A stretch of DNA of 42,567 nt from a bacterium (GTDB lineage Bacteria > Patescibacteriota > Minisyncoccia > Phycocordibacterales > UBA5272), in assembly GCA_023267635.1 (NCBI GenBank), contig JAHFMX010000009.1:1-42567 (forward strand). The letters are read 5' to 3'. Position 1 is the first letter of the stretch. The number at the start of each line of letters is the position of its first letter. Positions 15,923 to 24,696 of this stretch are shown here, piece by piece. The notes under the pieces are model-generated. The model searched no databases, was not told the origin of the DNA, and worked only from the letters and a program-made list of their open reading frames with translations. A program made the translations under genes and the position numbers.

Positions 15923-16581
15923 ACGATCTTATTGACGAAACAGAGCAACAGCTCTCACAAGAGATAAGCTGTATCTTTCAGCGTTTTTCTATTGCTGTTA
16001 CAACAGGAGTTTCAACTTATACACTTAGTCCAGTTCCAGTAGGCATTCTTGAAATAACTTGGAAAGGCAGAACTATTTACCCATATGATCCTGAAGATTG
16101 GCAAGGTGATCCGTATGTAAAGCCGCAAGTTCAAGGAGTACAAGGACAGCCTAAATGGTATAATCGAGTTAGTTATGGATGGGATAAGATATTCTTTTAT
16201 CCAATTCCTAACGAAACTATAGCGGCTGATGATACTAATCTGTCTACTGATACTGGCATAGCATCAAGAGTGATAGTTAGTTGCTATCGGTTAGCCGATC
16301 CAAATAGTGATTCTATTAGAATGCCTACTTATCTCTTTAGAAATATTATGAAGTATAGAGCTATGGAGCGAGCTTATCTTAGAGAAGGTCCTAATCAGAA
16401 TCTTCAGGCTTCTGAATATTTTAAGAAGAAGTATGATGGCTTTCTTAAGAACTACACGAGTTTTATCAATAAAATTCCACAAGCTGTTCAACTTGGTTTT
16501 GGTGGTGAGGCTAAATCAGCTTTTGGTAGAAAACCGCATCGGCCTATTCTTCCGACTAGTGGGAAGTGGAGTATAAGTTGA
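15895..16581 (+). CDS. Second adaptor / tail-tubular-like protein
   Basis: ATG 15895 overlaps the preceding gene by 28 bases. The 228 residues start TESYLNDLIDETEQQLSQE, followed by FSIAVTTGVSTYTLSPVPVGILEITWKG, a pattern very common in gp6/gp11-like adaptor proteins of podoviruses, then helices and WGDK/F-type beta (SYGWDKIFFYPIPNE). It lies right before the 1160-residue nozzle protein, as T7 gp11 lies before gp12, which supports a tail-tubular or connector role. It overlaps the nozzle gene by up to 16 bases. Confidence 0.65.
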   Translation: MPIFTESYLNDLIDETEQQLSQEISCIFQRFSIAVTTGVSTYTLSPVPVGILEITWKGRTIYPYDPEDWQGDPYVKPQVQGVQGQPKWYNRVSYGWDKIFFYPIPNETIAADDTNLSTDTGIASRVIVSCYRLADPNSDSIRMPTYLFRNIMKYRAMERAYLREGPNQNLQASEYFKKKYDGFLKNYTSFINKIPQAVQLGFGGEAKSAFGRKPHRPILPTSGKWSIS

Positions 16582-19500
16582 ACCTAACAAGAAACGATTG
16601 GAAAGACGGCTGGATTCCATCCGACGACGAAATAAATGGTCGTAAGTCTGGTCTATTGAGAATGGATAATCTCAATTTAGATGAGAATGGAGTTGTGTCT
16701 CTTGTTAAAGGAACCCAACTAATAGCAACCTATAATGATGGTTATCTACATTCTCTTTATAGTAAGTACTTTAATAGTACTAAGTTTAGATTCATAGGAC
16801 TTAGCGATGGAAGTGTTCGACTTCAATCTGGTACAAGATTATTACAGGATGGTAGTCCAAATAATGCTGCCTTTTGTACAATGTTTGGACATGTTATAGT
16901 TACTTCTGGTTCTAAAAAGATAAAATTTACTGGCACAGAATCTCTTGATCTCGGTATTAAGGCACCTGGACAACCTGTAGTAACTAGAATAGCACCAGAT
17001 CAACTAGTAATAGCAGAAGCTCCTAACTATGTCGTAGTAGATGGAACAGCCGTCTCAAGTACTGTTTTTACAACTACTGATACTTCAGGTTCTGTATATC
17101 AGTTAAATACTATAAATCTTCAAGAAACGGGTTTTAGTGGTATACATAGTCCTGAAGATTTGATTCAGTTTAAGATTAACTTTTCAGATGTTACTAAAGT
17201 AGTTTCGGTATCTCTTCAAATAAATCTTGATAATCCTATTGCTTCTGATGATTATTATTGGTTTCAATGGACACAAGGGGAATCTGATGCTGTTTCTATT
17301 CCTGCTTGGAATTCTATAGATAATGGTGGATCAGCTTTTTCAGCTACAAAAGGGGATTTTAATAGAATTGGAACTAATGTAAATCTTGATTGGCGAAATG
17401 TAAAAGGTTGTGTTCTGCAAGTTATAGTAACAGAAGTTATTGATTGGGAGCCTTTTTCAATAGTAATGGTAGCCCATAGTGCTATTTTTGGACTTCATAA
17501 TGAACAATTCTTAGCTTATGAATATGTTGTAGTTGCTGTTTATGATGGAATAACATATCAAGGTAAATCAGCCTTATCGCCTATTTCAGAAGTTATCTAT
17601 CTTAATTCTGGTCATACCCTTTTAACTTGGGGAGCTACACCTACTTTTGGAACTTTTAAATATTGGATATATCGTAGAAGTGCAGATCCTAGTGCAGATG
17701 TAACTCGTATTGGTGAATCTCCAAAGCTAGATCAGTTTTATAGAGTAGGCATCTCGGATACGACTTCTTTTACTGATACAACTTCTGATGAAGAGGCTCT
17801 TGAGCTGGGTATTACTATTGATCCTTCAGTAGTAGGTATGGCTGATTTAAACGATGAAGTTTTAGATATGGCCGGGCCACTTTTTGGCCGTGTATTATAC
17901 ATGACTTACAAAGATGTTATTATCTCTTCTTTTGGAGATATTGACTCTTATAATAGTTTCCACGTTATTAGGCTATCAGGTTCACAAGCAGAAAAGAATC
18001 TTTGGATAGCTAAAGTTGGTCCAGGTACAGCTTATGTAGCAACTACTGGTGATATTTATGAAATAACTGGAACTTTTAGAGAGTTACCAGATGGATCTTT
18101 GGATATTCAAGTTCGGCCGTTAGGAATAGGCTATGCGCCAATATCAAAGAGCAAATGTGTAGATGGAGGAACAGTTTATTACATAGGGCCGGATGGTTGG
18201 CGTAGAACTAGTGGTAATGGTTCTGAACTAATGTTAGGAGATGTTGATAAACTTTGGCGTGGAGAAACTAGATATGAATATCCGCCAGTAGCAACATATC
18301 CAAATGCTCTAGCCGTTTATGCTTGTGCTCTCTATAGAAATCAACTTTGGACATTTAATCCTCATACAGATGGTACGAGGCGAGGATTAGTCTATGATTT
18401 TGTACGTAAGTACTGGCATACTCGGCTGTTAGAAGCTATTAGTCTCTATGTCGAAGAAGATGGAATGTTAATAGCTGGATTTGGTGGCGGCTCTGGAAAT
18501 GTTCTATTACAGTTAGATATTGGAAATACAGTTGGTGGTGCTGGTCAGTCAGTAAATCTTCTAACTTGCTATGATGACAATAATCAACCACGAAACCGCA
18601 AGGATGTCTTTACTTGTAAGATTACCGCAGATACAGGCGGTGTTGATGTTTTACTTGAAATCTCAAGAGACAAAGGACCATTTATCCCTCTTGGAACTAC
18701 GAACTTTAACGGCCCAAGTGAGCAACTATTTGAAATTTTATCAAAGGTGCCACTCGGATTTCGTTATGCTCTTAGGGCTAAAGGAACAGGATTTTCAACA
18801 TTCAAACTTATTAACTTTACTATTGAATATGAACCAAGACCAGAGCAACTTAATACACTGAGGATTCCGAATACTAATTTGAATACTGTATCTAGAAAGC
18901 GATTTACACAGTATGCCTTCGTAATAGATACTCTTGGAAATAATGTTACCTTTACACCAATGTTAGATAATACAGCATTAGCTACTTCAGTTGTTAATGA
19001 AGCAACTAAACTCTCATATATTCATTACTTTACTAATGAAACAATAGGTACTGATATTGGTGGGCTTTTACTAGGTGGACCATTTGAGTTTTATGGGATC
19101 AATCCAGACGAAATAGTTAGTGAGAAACTACCTACTCCTAGAAAATTTCTTATTATTCCACAAGATGATTATGGACAGCCGAATAGAAAAAGACATTCTA
19201 GCTATAAGTTTCAGATTAACACAAAAGGGGCTAGTGTAAGATTTATTCCAAAAATTGATGGAACTACTTATACACCTCTTGATTTTTCTACAACTGAAAA
19301 ACGAACTGTCGAGTATTTCTTTACTACCGATACGATTGGAATAGACATAGGTGGAACATTAGCATCTTTGGCAGATACACCTTTTGAGTTTTATGGGGTA
19401 GTTAAACCTCAACAAATTGAAATACTTCCTCCTCGATTGAAGGAATTTTATGCTCCTATTACAAATTTTGGAATTGCAGCTAAGAAACGTATTAGAACAA

Positions 19501-20048
19501 TTCCTATCATTATTGATACAAATGGTAACAATGTCACGTTCACTCCTATTATCGATGGCAATACAGGTACTCCATCAACTATCATCACCAATGGTAAAAC
19601 TACAGCTTTTCATTATTTTACTACTGATATTTTTGGTATTGATTTTGGAGGAGAATTCGTAGGTAGTTCACCTTTTGAATTTTATGAATTTGGAAAACCA
19701 GAGAATGTAGAAGTACTCCCAGTATCAAAGAAATTTGATCAGATTGGTCCTGTTGATTTCGATAGACTCGGCAAACTATTAGCGTTTAGAGTACGAGTAA
19801 TTACTGAAGAAGTAAATCTTCCGTATACTATCTATAAAGAAGATACTGCTGTTGCAACGGGGACGATTGTAACAATTCCAAATGTAGATAAAGTATATGA
19901 AGTTATGAAACTTGCTAAAACTATTGCTGGAACTGTGTTCAGAATCGAACTCGGTCCAACTACTCTCCCATTCAATCGTTACTCTTTAGAGATGAAAGTA
20001 AATATTAGTGGTATGGACACCGATGCGAAATGGATAAAGATTAAGTAA
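16566..20048 (+). CDS. Tail nozzle-like large beta-rich protein (T7 gp12-like position)
   Basis: The 1160-residue protein begins at GTG 16566 or, with GGAG six bases upstream and a TTGA overlap, at TTG 16578. It opens KLNLTRNDWKDGWIPSDDEINGRKSGLLRMDNL, a typical start of tail-tube and nozzle proteins, and continues as a beta-propeller-like region with FGRVLYMTYKDVIISSF and IGPDGWRRTSGNG. Residues about 770-1070 hold three repeats of 98-99 residues, each beginning (S/N/A)(R/K)KR and containing (V/A)xFxPxxDGxT, HYFTT and FEFYG, then a 90-residue cap. It is placed just after the adaptors, as in T7-like tails. It likely forms the DNA-conducting nozzle, with the repeats perhaps carrying fibre or receptor contacts. 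Confidence 0.75.
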   Translation: MEYKLNLTRNDWKDGWIPSDDEINGRKSGLLRMDNLNLDENGVVSLVKGTQLIATYNDGYLHSLYSKYFNSTKFRFIGLSDGSVRLQSGTRLLQDGSPNNAAFCTMFGHVIVTSGSKKIKFTGTESLDLGIKAPGQPVVTRIAPDQLVIAEAPNYVVVDGTAVSSTVFTTTDTSGSVYQLNTINLQETGFSGIHSPEDLIQFKINFSDVTKVVSVSLQINLDNPIASDDYYWFQWTQGESDAVSIPAWNSIDNGGSAFSATKGDFNRIGTNVNLDWRNVKGCVLQVIVTEVIDWEPFSIVMVAHSAIFGLHNEQFLAYEYVVVAVYDGITYQGKSALSPISEVIYLNSGHTLLTWGATPTFGTFKYWIYRRSADPSADVTRIGESPKLDQFYRVGISDTTSFTDTTSDEEALELGITIDPSVVGMADLNDEVLDMAGPLFGRVLYMTYKDVIISSFGDIDSYNSFHVIRLSGSQAEKNLWIAKVGPGTAYVATTGDIYEITGTFRELPDGSLDIQVRPLGIGYAPISKSKCVDGGTVYYIGPDGWRRTSGNGSELMLGDVDKLWRGETRYEYPPVATYPNALAVYACALYRNQLWTFNPHTDGTRRGLVYDFVRKYWHTRLLEAISLYVEEDGMLIAGFGGGSGNVLLQLDIGNTVGGAGQSVNLLTCYDDNNQPRNRKDVFTCKITADTGGVDVLLEISRDKGPFIPLGTTNFNGPSEQLFEILSKVPLGFRYALRAKGTGFSTFKLINFTIEYEPRPEQLNTLRIPNTNLNTVSRKRFTQYAFVIDTLGNNVTFTPMLDNTALATSVVNEATKLSYIHYFTNETIGTDIGGLLLGGPFEFYGINPDEIVSEKLPTPRKFLIIPQDDYGQPNRKRHSSYKFQINTKGASVRFIPKIDGTTYTPLDFSTTEKRTVEYFFTTDTIGIDIGGTLASLADTPFEFYGVVKPQQIEILPPRLKEFYAPITNFGIAAKKRIRTIPIIIDTNGNNVTFTPIIDGNTGTPSTIITNGKTTAFHYFTTDIFGIDFGGEFVGSSPFEFYEFGKPENVEVLPVSKKFDQIGPVDFDRLGKLLAFRVRVITEEVNLPYTIYKEDTAVATGTIVTIPNVDKVYEVMKLAKTIAGTVFRIELGPTTLPFNRYSLEMKVNISGMDTDAKWIKIK

Positions 20049-20647
20049 TGCCTGTACGTCGGATAGACAGTCTCGAAGATGCTATTAAAGTCCTACGGGA
20101 TTTAGATAATCGTCTGGCTGTTTATGAATCGACGAATATAGATTTTCACGGCCGCCGTATACAAAATGCTTCTCCGTCTAAGGAACAGAATGATTATGTA
20201 GTACGACGCGAGCTGTTAGCAGAAATTGCGGCTGTTCAACGACCTTCTTCTACAACTACTAGTCAGTCCTCTTGGAAAATAAAATTCGTTTTAGAGAAGA
20301 CAATAGCTAATGGAACTAATGTTCTTGATGTTCCATATAGACTTGATGAGCTTTCTTCTGGAAATACTATTAGTTTAAAATCTGCTGGTGGAATTTGTAA
20401 GATACCTCCTAATAGTGGAGATTTTATTGCTAGAGTTATTTGGAGTAATAATCTAGGAGTTAGTTGGTTGGATCTTTGTACTATTACAATTCTTCAAGGT
20501 ACATTTCAATCTGTCCAAATTTTCACAGCCGATATGACTATTACTTCTTTAAGTCCGAATGATTGGCTCGATATAAATATTATTCAATCTGGTGGAGATA
20601 CATCAAATGTAGAAATTGGATTAGGAGGCGAAATTAGCTCGACATAA
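20048..20647 (+). CDS. Trimeric fibre/chaperone-like structural protein, 199 aa
   Basis: ATG 20048 overlaps the previous stop by one base (TAATG). The N-terminal 60 residues look like a short coiled coil (LEDAIKVLRDLDNRLAVYES) followed by NIDFHGRRIQNASPSKEQNDYVVRREL, a phrase found in many phage fibre and tail-associated proteins. Residues about 75-199 form a beta-rich domain ending NVEIGLGGEIS. It would attach to the tail or build a short fibre shaft and knob. It precedes a propeller-type protein by one base. Role is inferred from the recognisable N-terminal phrase and context. Confidence 0.65.
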   Translation: MPVRRIDSLEDAIKVLRDLDNRLAVYESTNIDFHGRRIQNASPSKEQNDYVVRRELLAEIAAVQRPSSTTTSQSSWKIKFVLEKTIANGTNVLDVPYRLDELSSGNTISLKSAGGICKIPPNSGDFIARVIWSNNLGVSWLDLCTITILQGTFQSVQIFTADMTITSLSPNDWLDINIIQSGGDTSNVEIGLGGEISST

Positions 20648-20648
20648 T

Positions 20649-22181
20649 ATGGCTATTAATCTAGTCTCTAATACCTATAAATTTCCGAACAATGCTAGAG
20701 GTAGATTTGGACCTTTTATAAAATATTCTGGTGGAAATGAAGTCGCTCTTTATTGTGTACTTCAGTCTAAAGCATATTCTACTCCTATAGATCCTATGCA
20801 TCCTGAGAAACCCGCTTGGTATGGAGTGGATGTTTTTAAAAGTACAGATGGTGGAATGAACTGGACAGATTTAGGTCAGATAGCCGAAACTAGTGCTTGG
20901 GTAGATAATGGAATAACTAATATAGATACTTATGGAATAGGTGGTTTGAATCCTGACTACAGAGTTGCTGGGTTTGATTGTACTTATGACACTTTTAGAT
21001 ATATTTATATACTTGTTAATATAAGTTCTATCTCAATAACTATTCCAGGAGACTTAAACTATTCCGCTAAGTTGATACGTTTTGATACTCAAACTGATAC
21101 TTGGTTAGATTTAGGCAGAATAGGTTCAGCATGGTCTTATCCTCATATTCTATGGAGATATAATAATGCTATTTCTGTAAATCTAGGTTACACTTTACAA
21201 GGGCATTGTAGAATGGCCTATAATAGATTTACGGGAATTGTATATATATGTCATCCAATTAGTTATTCTGAAGTATCTGGAAGTGAACCCGCTGCATTTC
21301 GTAGATATGATCGAGTAGGTTGTACAGCTTGGAATACAGGTAGCCAAACTTGGAGTTATTCTCCATTTGGAGCATCTCCAATAGAAAACTTTCCTTTAAC
21401 AGATCAAATTCCTGGTACAGTTCTTCCAGGCGGTGCTTCTGGATCAGAAGTATTATATACTACTGCTTATATAAATCCTGATGATAACCCTCTCTTATAT
21501 GGTTATTGGGTTAAACAGTTTAAAAATGAAGTTCCACTAACTCCTGTTCCAAATAAATTATTCGCTAGTCGTATGCCTATGGGAAGTGTTAGTCATCCAG
21601 ATACTTTAGGAAATGCTGTAACTTTTCCGTTTGGGGATAATTTAAATATAGTTCTATATGCTGGTGCTTTACAATATACTGCTTCTGATCCACAAGTATC
21701 ACTTTTAGTATTAGGGAATAGAGATAATCAATTAGCTTCTTTTAGAATAATACAACTATCTCTTCGAGATACACTTATACCTCCTCTAGATATTTCCTCT
21801 TTAAAATTTACAAATTTAGATATTGCTTTGGATCCTACTTCAAATCCTTCACAGGCATGGATTATAGCATTTTCAGATGGGCCTAGGATTAAAGCTCTTC
21901 ATTTTTCGTTTTCAGATCCTGATGCACATAATTATAATTTTCTTAGTAATACTCTTTTGGATATTTCTAATATAGCCCCTTTTACTGGACTCTCAGTTAT
22001 TCATAATGTAAATGTTATTCCTAAGAGTCGTCTAGGTGATTCAAAGCCACTTAGATTACATACACTTTTTAGTGTAGATGATCCTGTAAATGGCGGTTTA
22101 GTTTATTACTCTCTATTGGACTATAATTATACGCTTTGCTCATGTCCGGATACTACACCTAAGAAGAATTTTGCATACTAA
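20649..22181 (+). CDS. Asp-box beta-propeller protein, receptor-binding / tailspike candidate
   Basis: The 510 residues contain a perfect sialidase Asp-box, S-T-D-G-G-M-N-W (in VFKSTDGGMNWTDLG, about residue 63), and repeated blade-like segments with Trp, Tyr, Asp and Gly, including SKIP-free stretches such as FRRYDRVGCTAWNTGSQTWSY. This is the BNR/sialidase-type propeller fold, here more likely a glycan-binding or glycan-cleaving receptor protein than a secreted sialidase. The canonical catalytic Arg triad is not identified. It starts at ATG 20649, directly after the previous stop. Cell-surface recognition is inferred. Confidence 0.7.
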   Translation: MAINLVSNTYKFPNNARGRFGPFIKYSGGNEVALYCVLQSKAYSTPIDPMHPEKPAWYGVDVFKSTDGGMNWTDLGQIAETSAWVDNGITNIDTYGIGGLNPDYRVAGFDCTYDTFRYIYILVNISSISITIPGDLNYSAKLIRFDTQTDTWLDLGRIGSAWSYPHILWRYNNAISVNLGYTLQGHCRMAYNRFTGIVYICHPISYSEVSGSEPAAFRRYDRVGCTAWNTGSQTWSYSPFGASPIENFPLTDQIPGTVLPGGASGSEVLYTTAYINPDDNPLLYGYWVKQFKNEVPLTPVPNKLFASRMPMGSVSHPDTLGNAVTFPFGDNLNIVLYAGALQYTASDPQVSLLVLGNRDNQLASFRIIQLSLRDTLIPPLDISSLKFTNLDIALDPTSNPSQAWIIAFSDGPRIKALHFSFSDPDAHNYNFLSNTLLDISNIAPFTGLSVIHNVNVIPKSRLGDSKPLRLHTLFSVDDPVNGGLVYYSLLDYNYTLCSCPDTTPKKNFAY

Positions 22182-22182
22182 T

Positions 22183-22707
22183 ATGTCTATAACAATATCA
22201 CAACCATTTTCTGAAGAACATCTTTATACCGCTTGGACACTTTTAAATAGATATAAACATCAAACTATGGATGATTTTGGTCCACAGACCTATGGGGATT
22301 TCGTAGATCATTGGAAGGTTGTAGCAGAAACAGAACTTAGTTGGGAAGTCTGGAGAGATGAAGATTTAGTTGGTTTAGTAACCTTTAGACCTATTTCTCC
22401 AATAGTAGGCTTTCAACATGTAGTATTTTTCAAGACTGCCTGGGGATGGCCCGTTAATTTGGCTATGAAAATGGTATATGAAGACATATTTGATAAAGGT
22501 TACCGTAAAATTGCTACCTATTGCTTTAGTGATAATTTCCTAATGATAGGTTTAGCTAAGCGTTTAGGGTCTAAACAAGAAGGTATTCTACGTCAACATG
22601 CTTTACGAAATAATGAACTTGTTGATATAATTGTTTTAGGTTTAACAAAGGAAGATTATTATGCCATGGGTTCCATTCGCAATGATGGCAGCAAATGCTG
22701 TTGCTAG
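22183..22707 (+). CDS. GNAT-fold protein (T7 gp13-like)
   Basis: ATG 22183 is preferred to an in-frame TTG at 22171. The 174-residue protein has the GNAT order: N-terminal helix, strands with WEVWRDEDLVGLVTFRPIS, then AWGWPVNLAMKMVYEDIFDKGYRKIATYC and the acetyl-CoA-region-like NFLMIGLAKRLGSKQEGILRQHAL, typical of acetyltransferases ('L-A-K-R-L-G-F-x-x-E-G'). T7 and related phages carry a GNAT-like protein (gp13) after the nozzle gene and before internal virion proteins, exactly this position. Enzyme activity on a substrate is unknown. It ends with three Cys and overlaps the next gene by 47 bases. Confidence 0.75.
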   Translation: MSITISQPFSEEHLYTAWTLLNRYKHQTMDDFGPQTYGDFVDHWKVVAETELSWEVWRDEDLVGLVTFRPISPIVGFQHVVFFKTAWGWPVNLAMKMVYEDIFDKGYRKIATYCFSDNFLMIGLAKRLGSKQEGILRQHALRNNELVDIIVLGLTKEDYYAMGSIRNDGSKCCC

Positions 22708-23500
22708 CTATCTAGCTAATCGAAAGAAAACACAGCAGCAAGAGCAACAAATAAATCAGACGACTAATAGATCGTCAAGTTGGGATCGAACTGGTACTCA
22801 AATGCCAACTTATGATCCACAGCAATTAGCTCTTAGAGATACTTTACTACAACAGTTCTTATCTAGGCTGTCAAGTGGAGATGCCGAAGGGTTCGCAAAT
22901 AGTCTAACTGCTAATAATGCTATCAATATAAATCAAGGCTCTGCTATTCAAAAAAAGCTCCTAGAAAGTACGTTAGCCGCTAGAGGCTTAGGCTATTCTC
23001 CAGCGATGGCATCTGGAGCAGCTGGTTTAGATCAGAATAGAATTAGTTCACTTGTTCAGAATCAAAATAATAGAAATATGGTTCTTGAACAAATGATACA
23101 ACAACGACTAAAAGATGCTGGAGCTTTCTTAGGTTCACTTCCAGTAGGAACTACTACACATGAAACTGGAACACAAATAGGCCAAGATGTTACAACTGGA
23201 AATACTCAAACAACTCTAACAGATCCGGGTAATCCTTGGGCCGGAGCTGCTACGGGAATAGCTGCTACTCTTTCACAGTTGTATGGACAAGGGGCATTTA
23301 GTCAATCTGAGGGGCAATCAGCTGCATTAGGTTATAGAAATATGGCTCCGCCTACAACTTTTCCTGGACAACTTCCATATCAATCGCAGCCTACTAATAT
23401 GGCTCCCGCTTATAACTTTGGCCAATTTAATTTAGGTTATCCTGGACTTAAAGCTACAAATCCTACACCTACTTTCTATAACCCATTTGGGAGGAAATAA
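22661..23500 (+). CDS. Ejection / internal virion protein with membrane segment
   Basis: ATG 22661 has AAGGAAG upstream. The N-terminus is hydrophobic (WVPFAMMAANAVASYLANRKK), followed by a long Gln/Asn-rich, helical region (QQEQQINQ, residues about 20-150) and a Gly/Thr/Pro/Gln-rich C-terminal half. Gln- and Ala-rich helices with a membrane-active N-terminus are typical of podovirus internal proteins that enter the envelope with the DNA. It is the first of three such genes after the GNAT gene. Name by analogy with T7-like gp14-type position; sequence identity is not claimed. Confidence 0.65.
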   Translation: MPWVPFAMMAANAVASYLANRKKTQQQEQQINQTTNRSSSWDRTGTQMPTYDPQQLALRDTLLQQFLSRLSSGDAEGFANSLTANNAININQGSAIQKKLLESTLAARGLGYSPAMASGAAGLDQNRISSLVQNQNNRNMVLEQMIQQRLKDAGAFLGSLPVGTTTHETGTQIGQDVTTGNTQTTLTDPGNPWAGAATGIAATLSQLYGQGAFSQSEGQSAALGYRNMAPPTTFPGQLPYQSQPTNMAPAYNFGQFNLGYPGLKATNPTPTFYNPFGRK

Positions 23501-24696
23501 TGCCTGTAGATACCAGTGCCATAAATAGTATTCTTGCGGCTTGGCAAGCTGGGATAAAGTTTCGCCAAGAAAAAGAAAATAGAATAGCTCAGCAAATGTA
23601 CCAACAGCAAAAGTTGGAACAAGATGCTCAACAGTTTAAAGAACAGATGGCTTTATCTAAAGAGCGGTTTGTAGCTGAAAATGAACTCCATAAAGGACAA
23701 TATAAACTTGATGAAGTAAAAATGAAAGCTATGATTGCTGATATGTTAAGTCAAGGTAAAATAGCTGGTACTCCAAATGCTAGTAATACTCAACAAACTG
23801 TTGATACAGGTTTAGGTGGTCCTAGTTTTGCTGCTCCTACTCCACAAGCTCAATTAGGCCAGCAAGTAACTGCTATAAATACTCTAGCTCCTGCACAAGC
23901 TAACGCGGCTGGTCAAAAGGCTGGTGCTGTACAAGCTGCTACTTTACCTGGACAGCTAGAATTAGCTAGTACAAAGGCTAATTTAGATTTAGAGAAACGC
24001 TTAACCGTTGAAGAAGCTAGAGCAGCTACTTCTAAAGATATAGCAGAGCTACATAATAAAGGTTTAATAGATGCTGCTAAAATACGAGGGAGATATGCAA
24101 TAGATGTAGCAAATATTCGAAAACAAACTAATACGATTGATTTAGATGATCCAGGTGTTCAAAATGCGATGAAAGATTTAGCGGCTGGAGTTATATCAAC
24201 AGGTGATCTATTAAAAAATGGTTATACAATGGCACAGAGAAAGGCTGTTAATGATGCTTTAACAGCAAGAAATCTTGTTCCAGTAAATGAGCAAACAAAA
24301 ACTAATCTCCAAAAATTGTCTCCTATTAAAGGTATCTATGAAGATGTTGTTAAATTACGAGACATGATAAAGAACGATACAATAAAAGCTTCATTACCGT
24401 TTTCAGATGCTAGAGCTTTAAAAGATAGAATTGATGGTAGATTAGCTATTCTTGCAACAGGTATTGGTGGTCAACGTGGAGCTATTTCTCAAAAAGACGT
24501 AGATGCTATGAGAGGTTATGTCGCTAAATTTAGTTATGGTTTTACAAATCCTACTGCTAATGATGCTATTGTTACTGGATTTGAAAAAACTATCTTAACT
24601 GCTCAAAAAACTGCTCTTGCTGGTTTCTCTCCTGAACAAGTAAATATTATTGTCAATACACATGGTTTACTTTCACCTTATGAGGAGATTAAATAA
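23500..24696 (+). CDS. Coiled-coil ejection / internal virion protein
   Basis: ATG 23500 overlaps the previous stop (TAATG). The 398-residue protein is mostly helix: residues about 15-90 are a strong coiled coil (FRQEKENRIAQQMYQQQKL), then an Ala/Gly/Gln-rich linker (about 95-150), and further helices to the end. It has no Cys or enzyme motif. Composition and position fit the gp15-type internal core proteins of podoviruses, which form the ejection tube in the host envelope. Assignment is by analogy. Confidence 0.65.
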   Translation: MPVDTSAINSILAAWQAGIKFRQEKENRIAQQMYQQQKLEQDAQQFKEQMALSKERFVAENELHKGQYKLDEVKMKAMIADMLSQGKIAGTPNASNTQQTVDTGLGGPSFAAPTPQAQLGQQVTAINTLAPAQANAAGQKAGAVQAATLPGQLELASTKANLDLEKRLTVEEARAATSKDIAELHNKGLIDAAKIRGRYAIDVANIRKQTNTIDLDDPGVQNAMKDLAAGVISTGDLLKNGYTMAQRKAVNDALTARNLVPVNEQTKTNLQKLSPIKGIYEDVVKLRDMIKNDTIKASLPFSDARALKDRIDGRLAILATGIGGQRGAISQKDVDAMRGYVAKFSYGFTNPTANDAIVTGFEKTILTAQKTALAGFSPEQVNIIVNTHGLLSPYEEIK

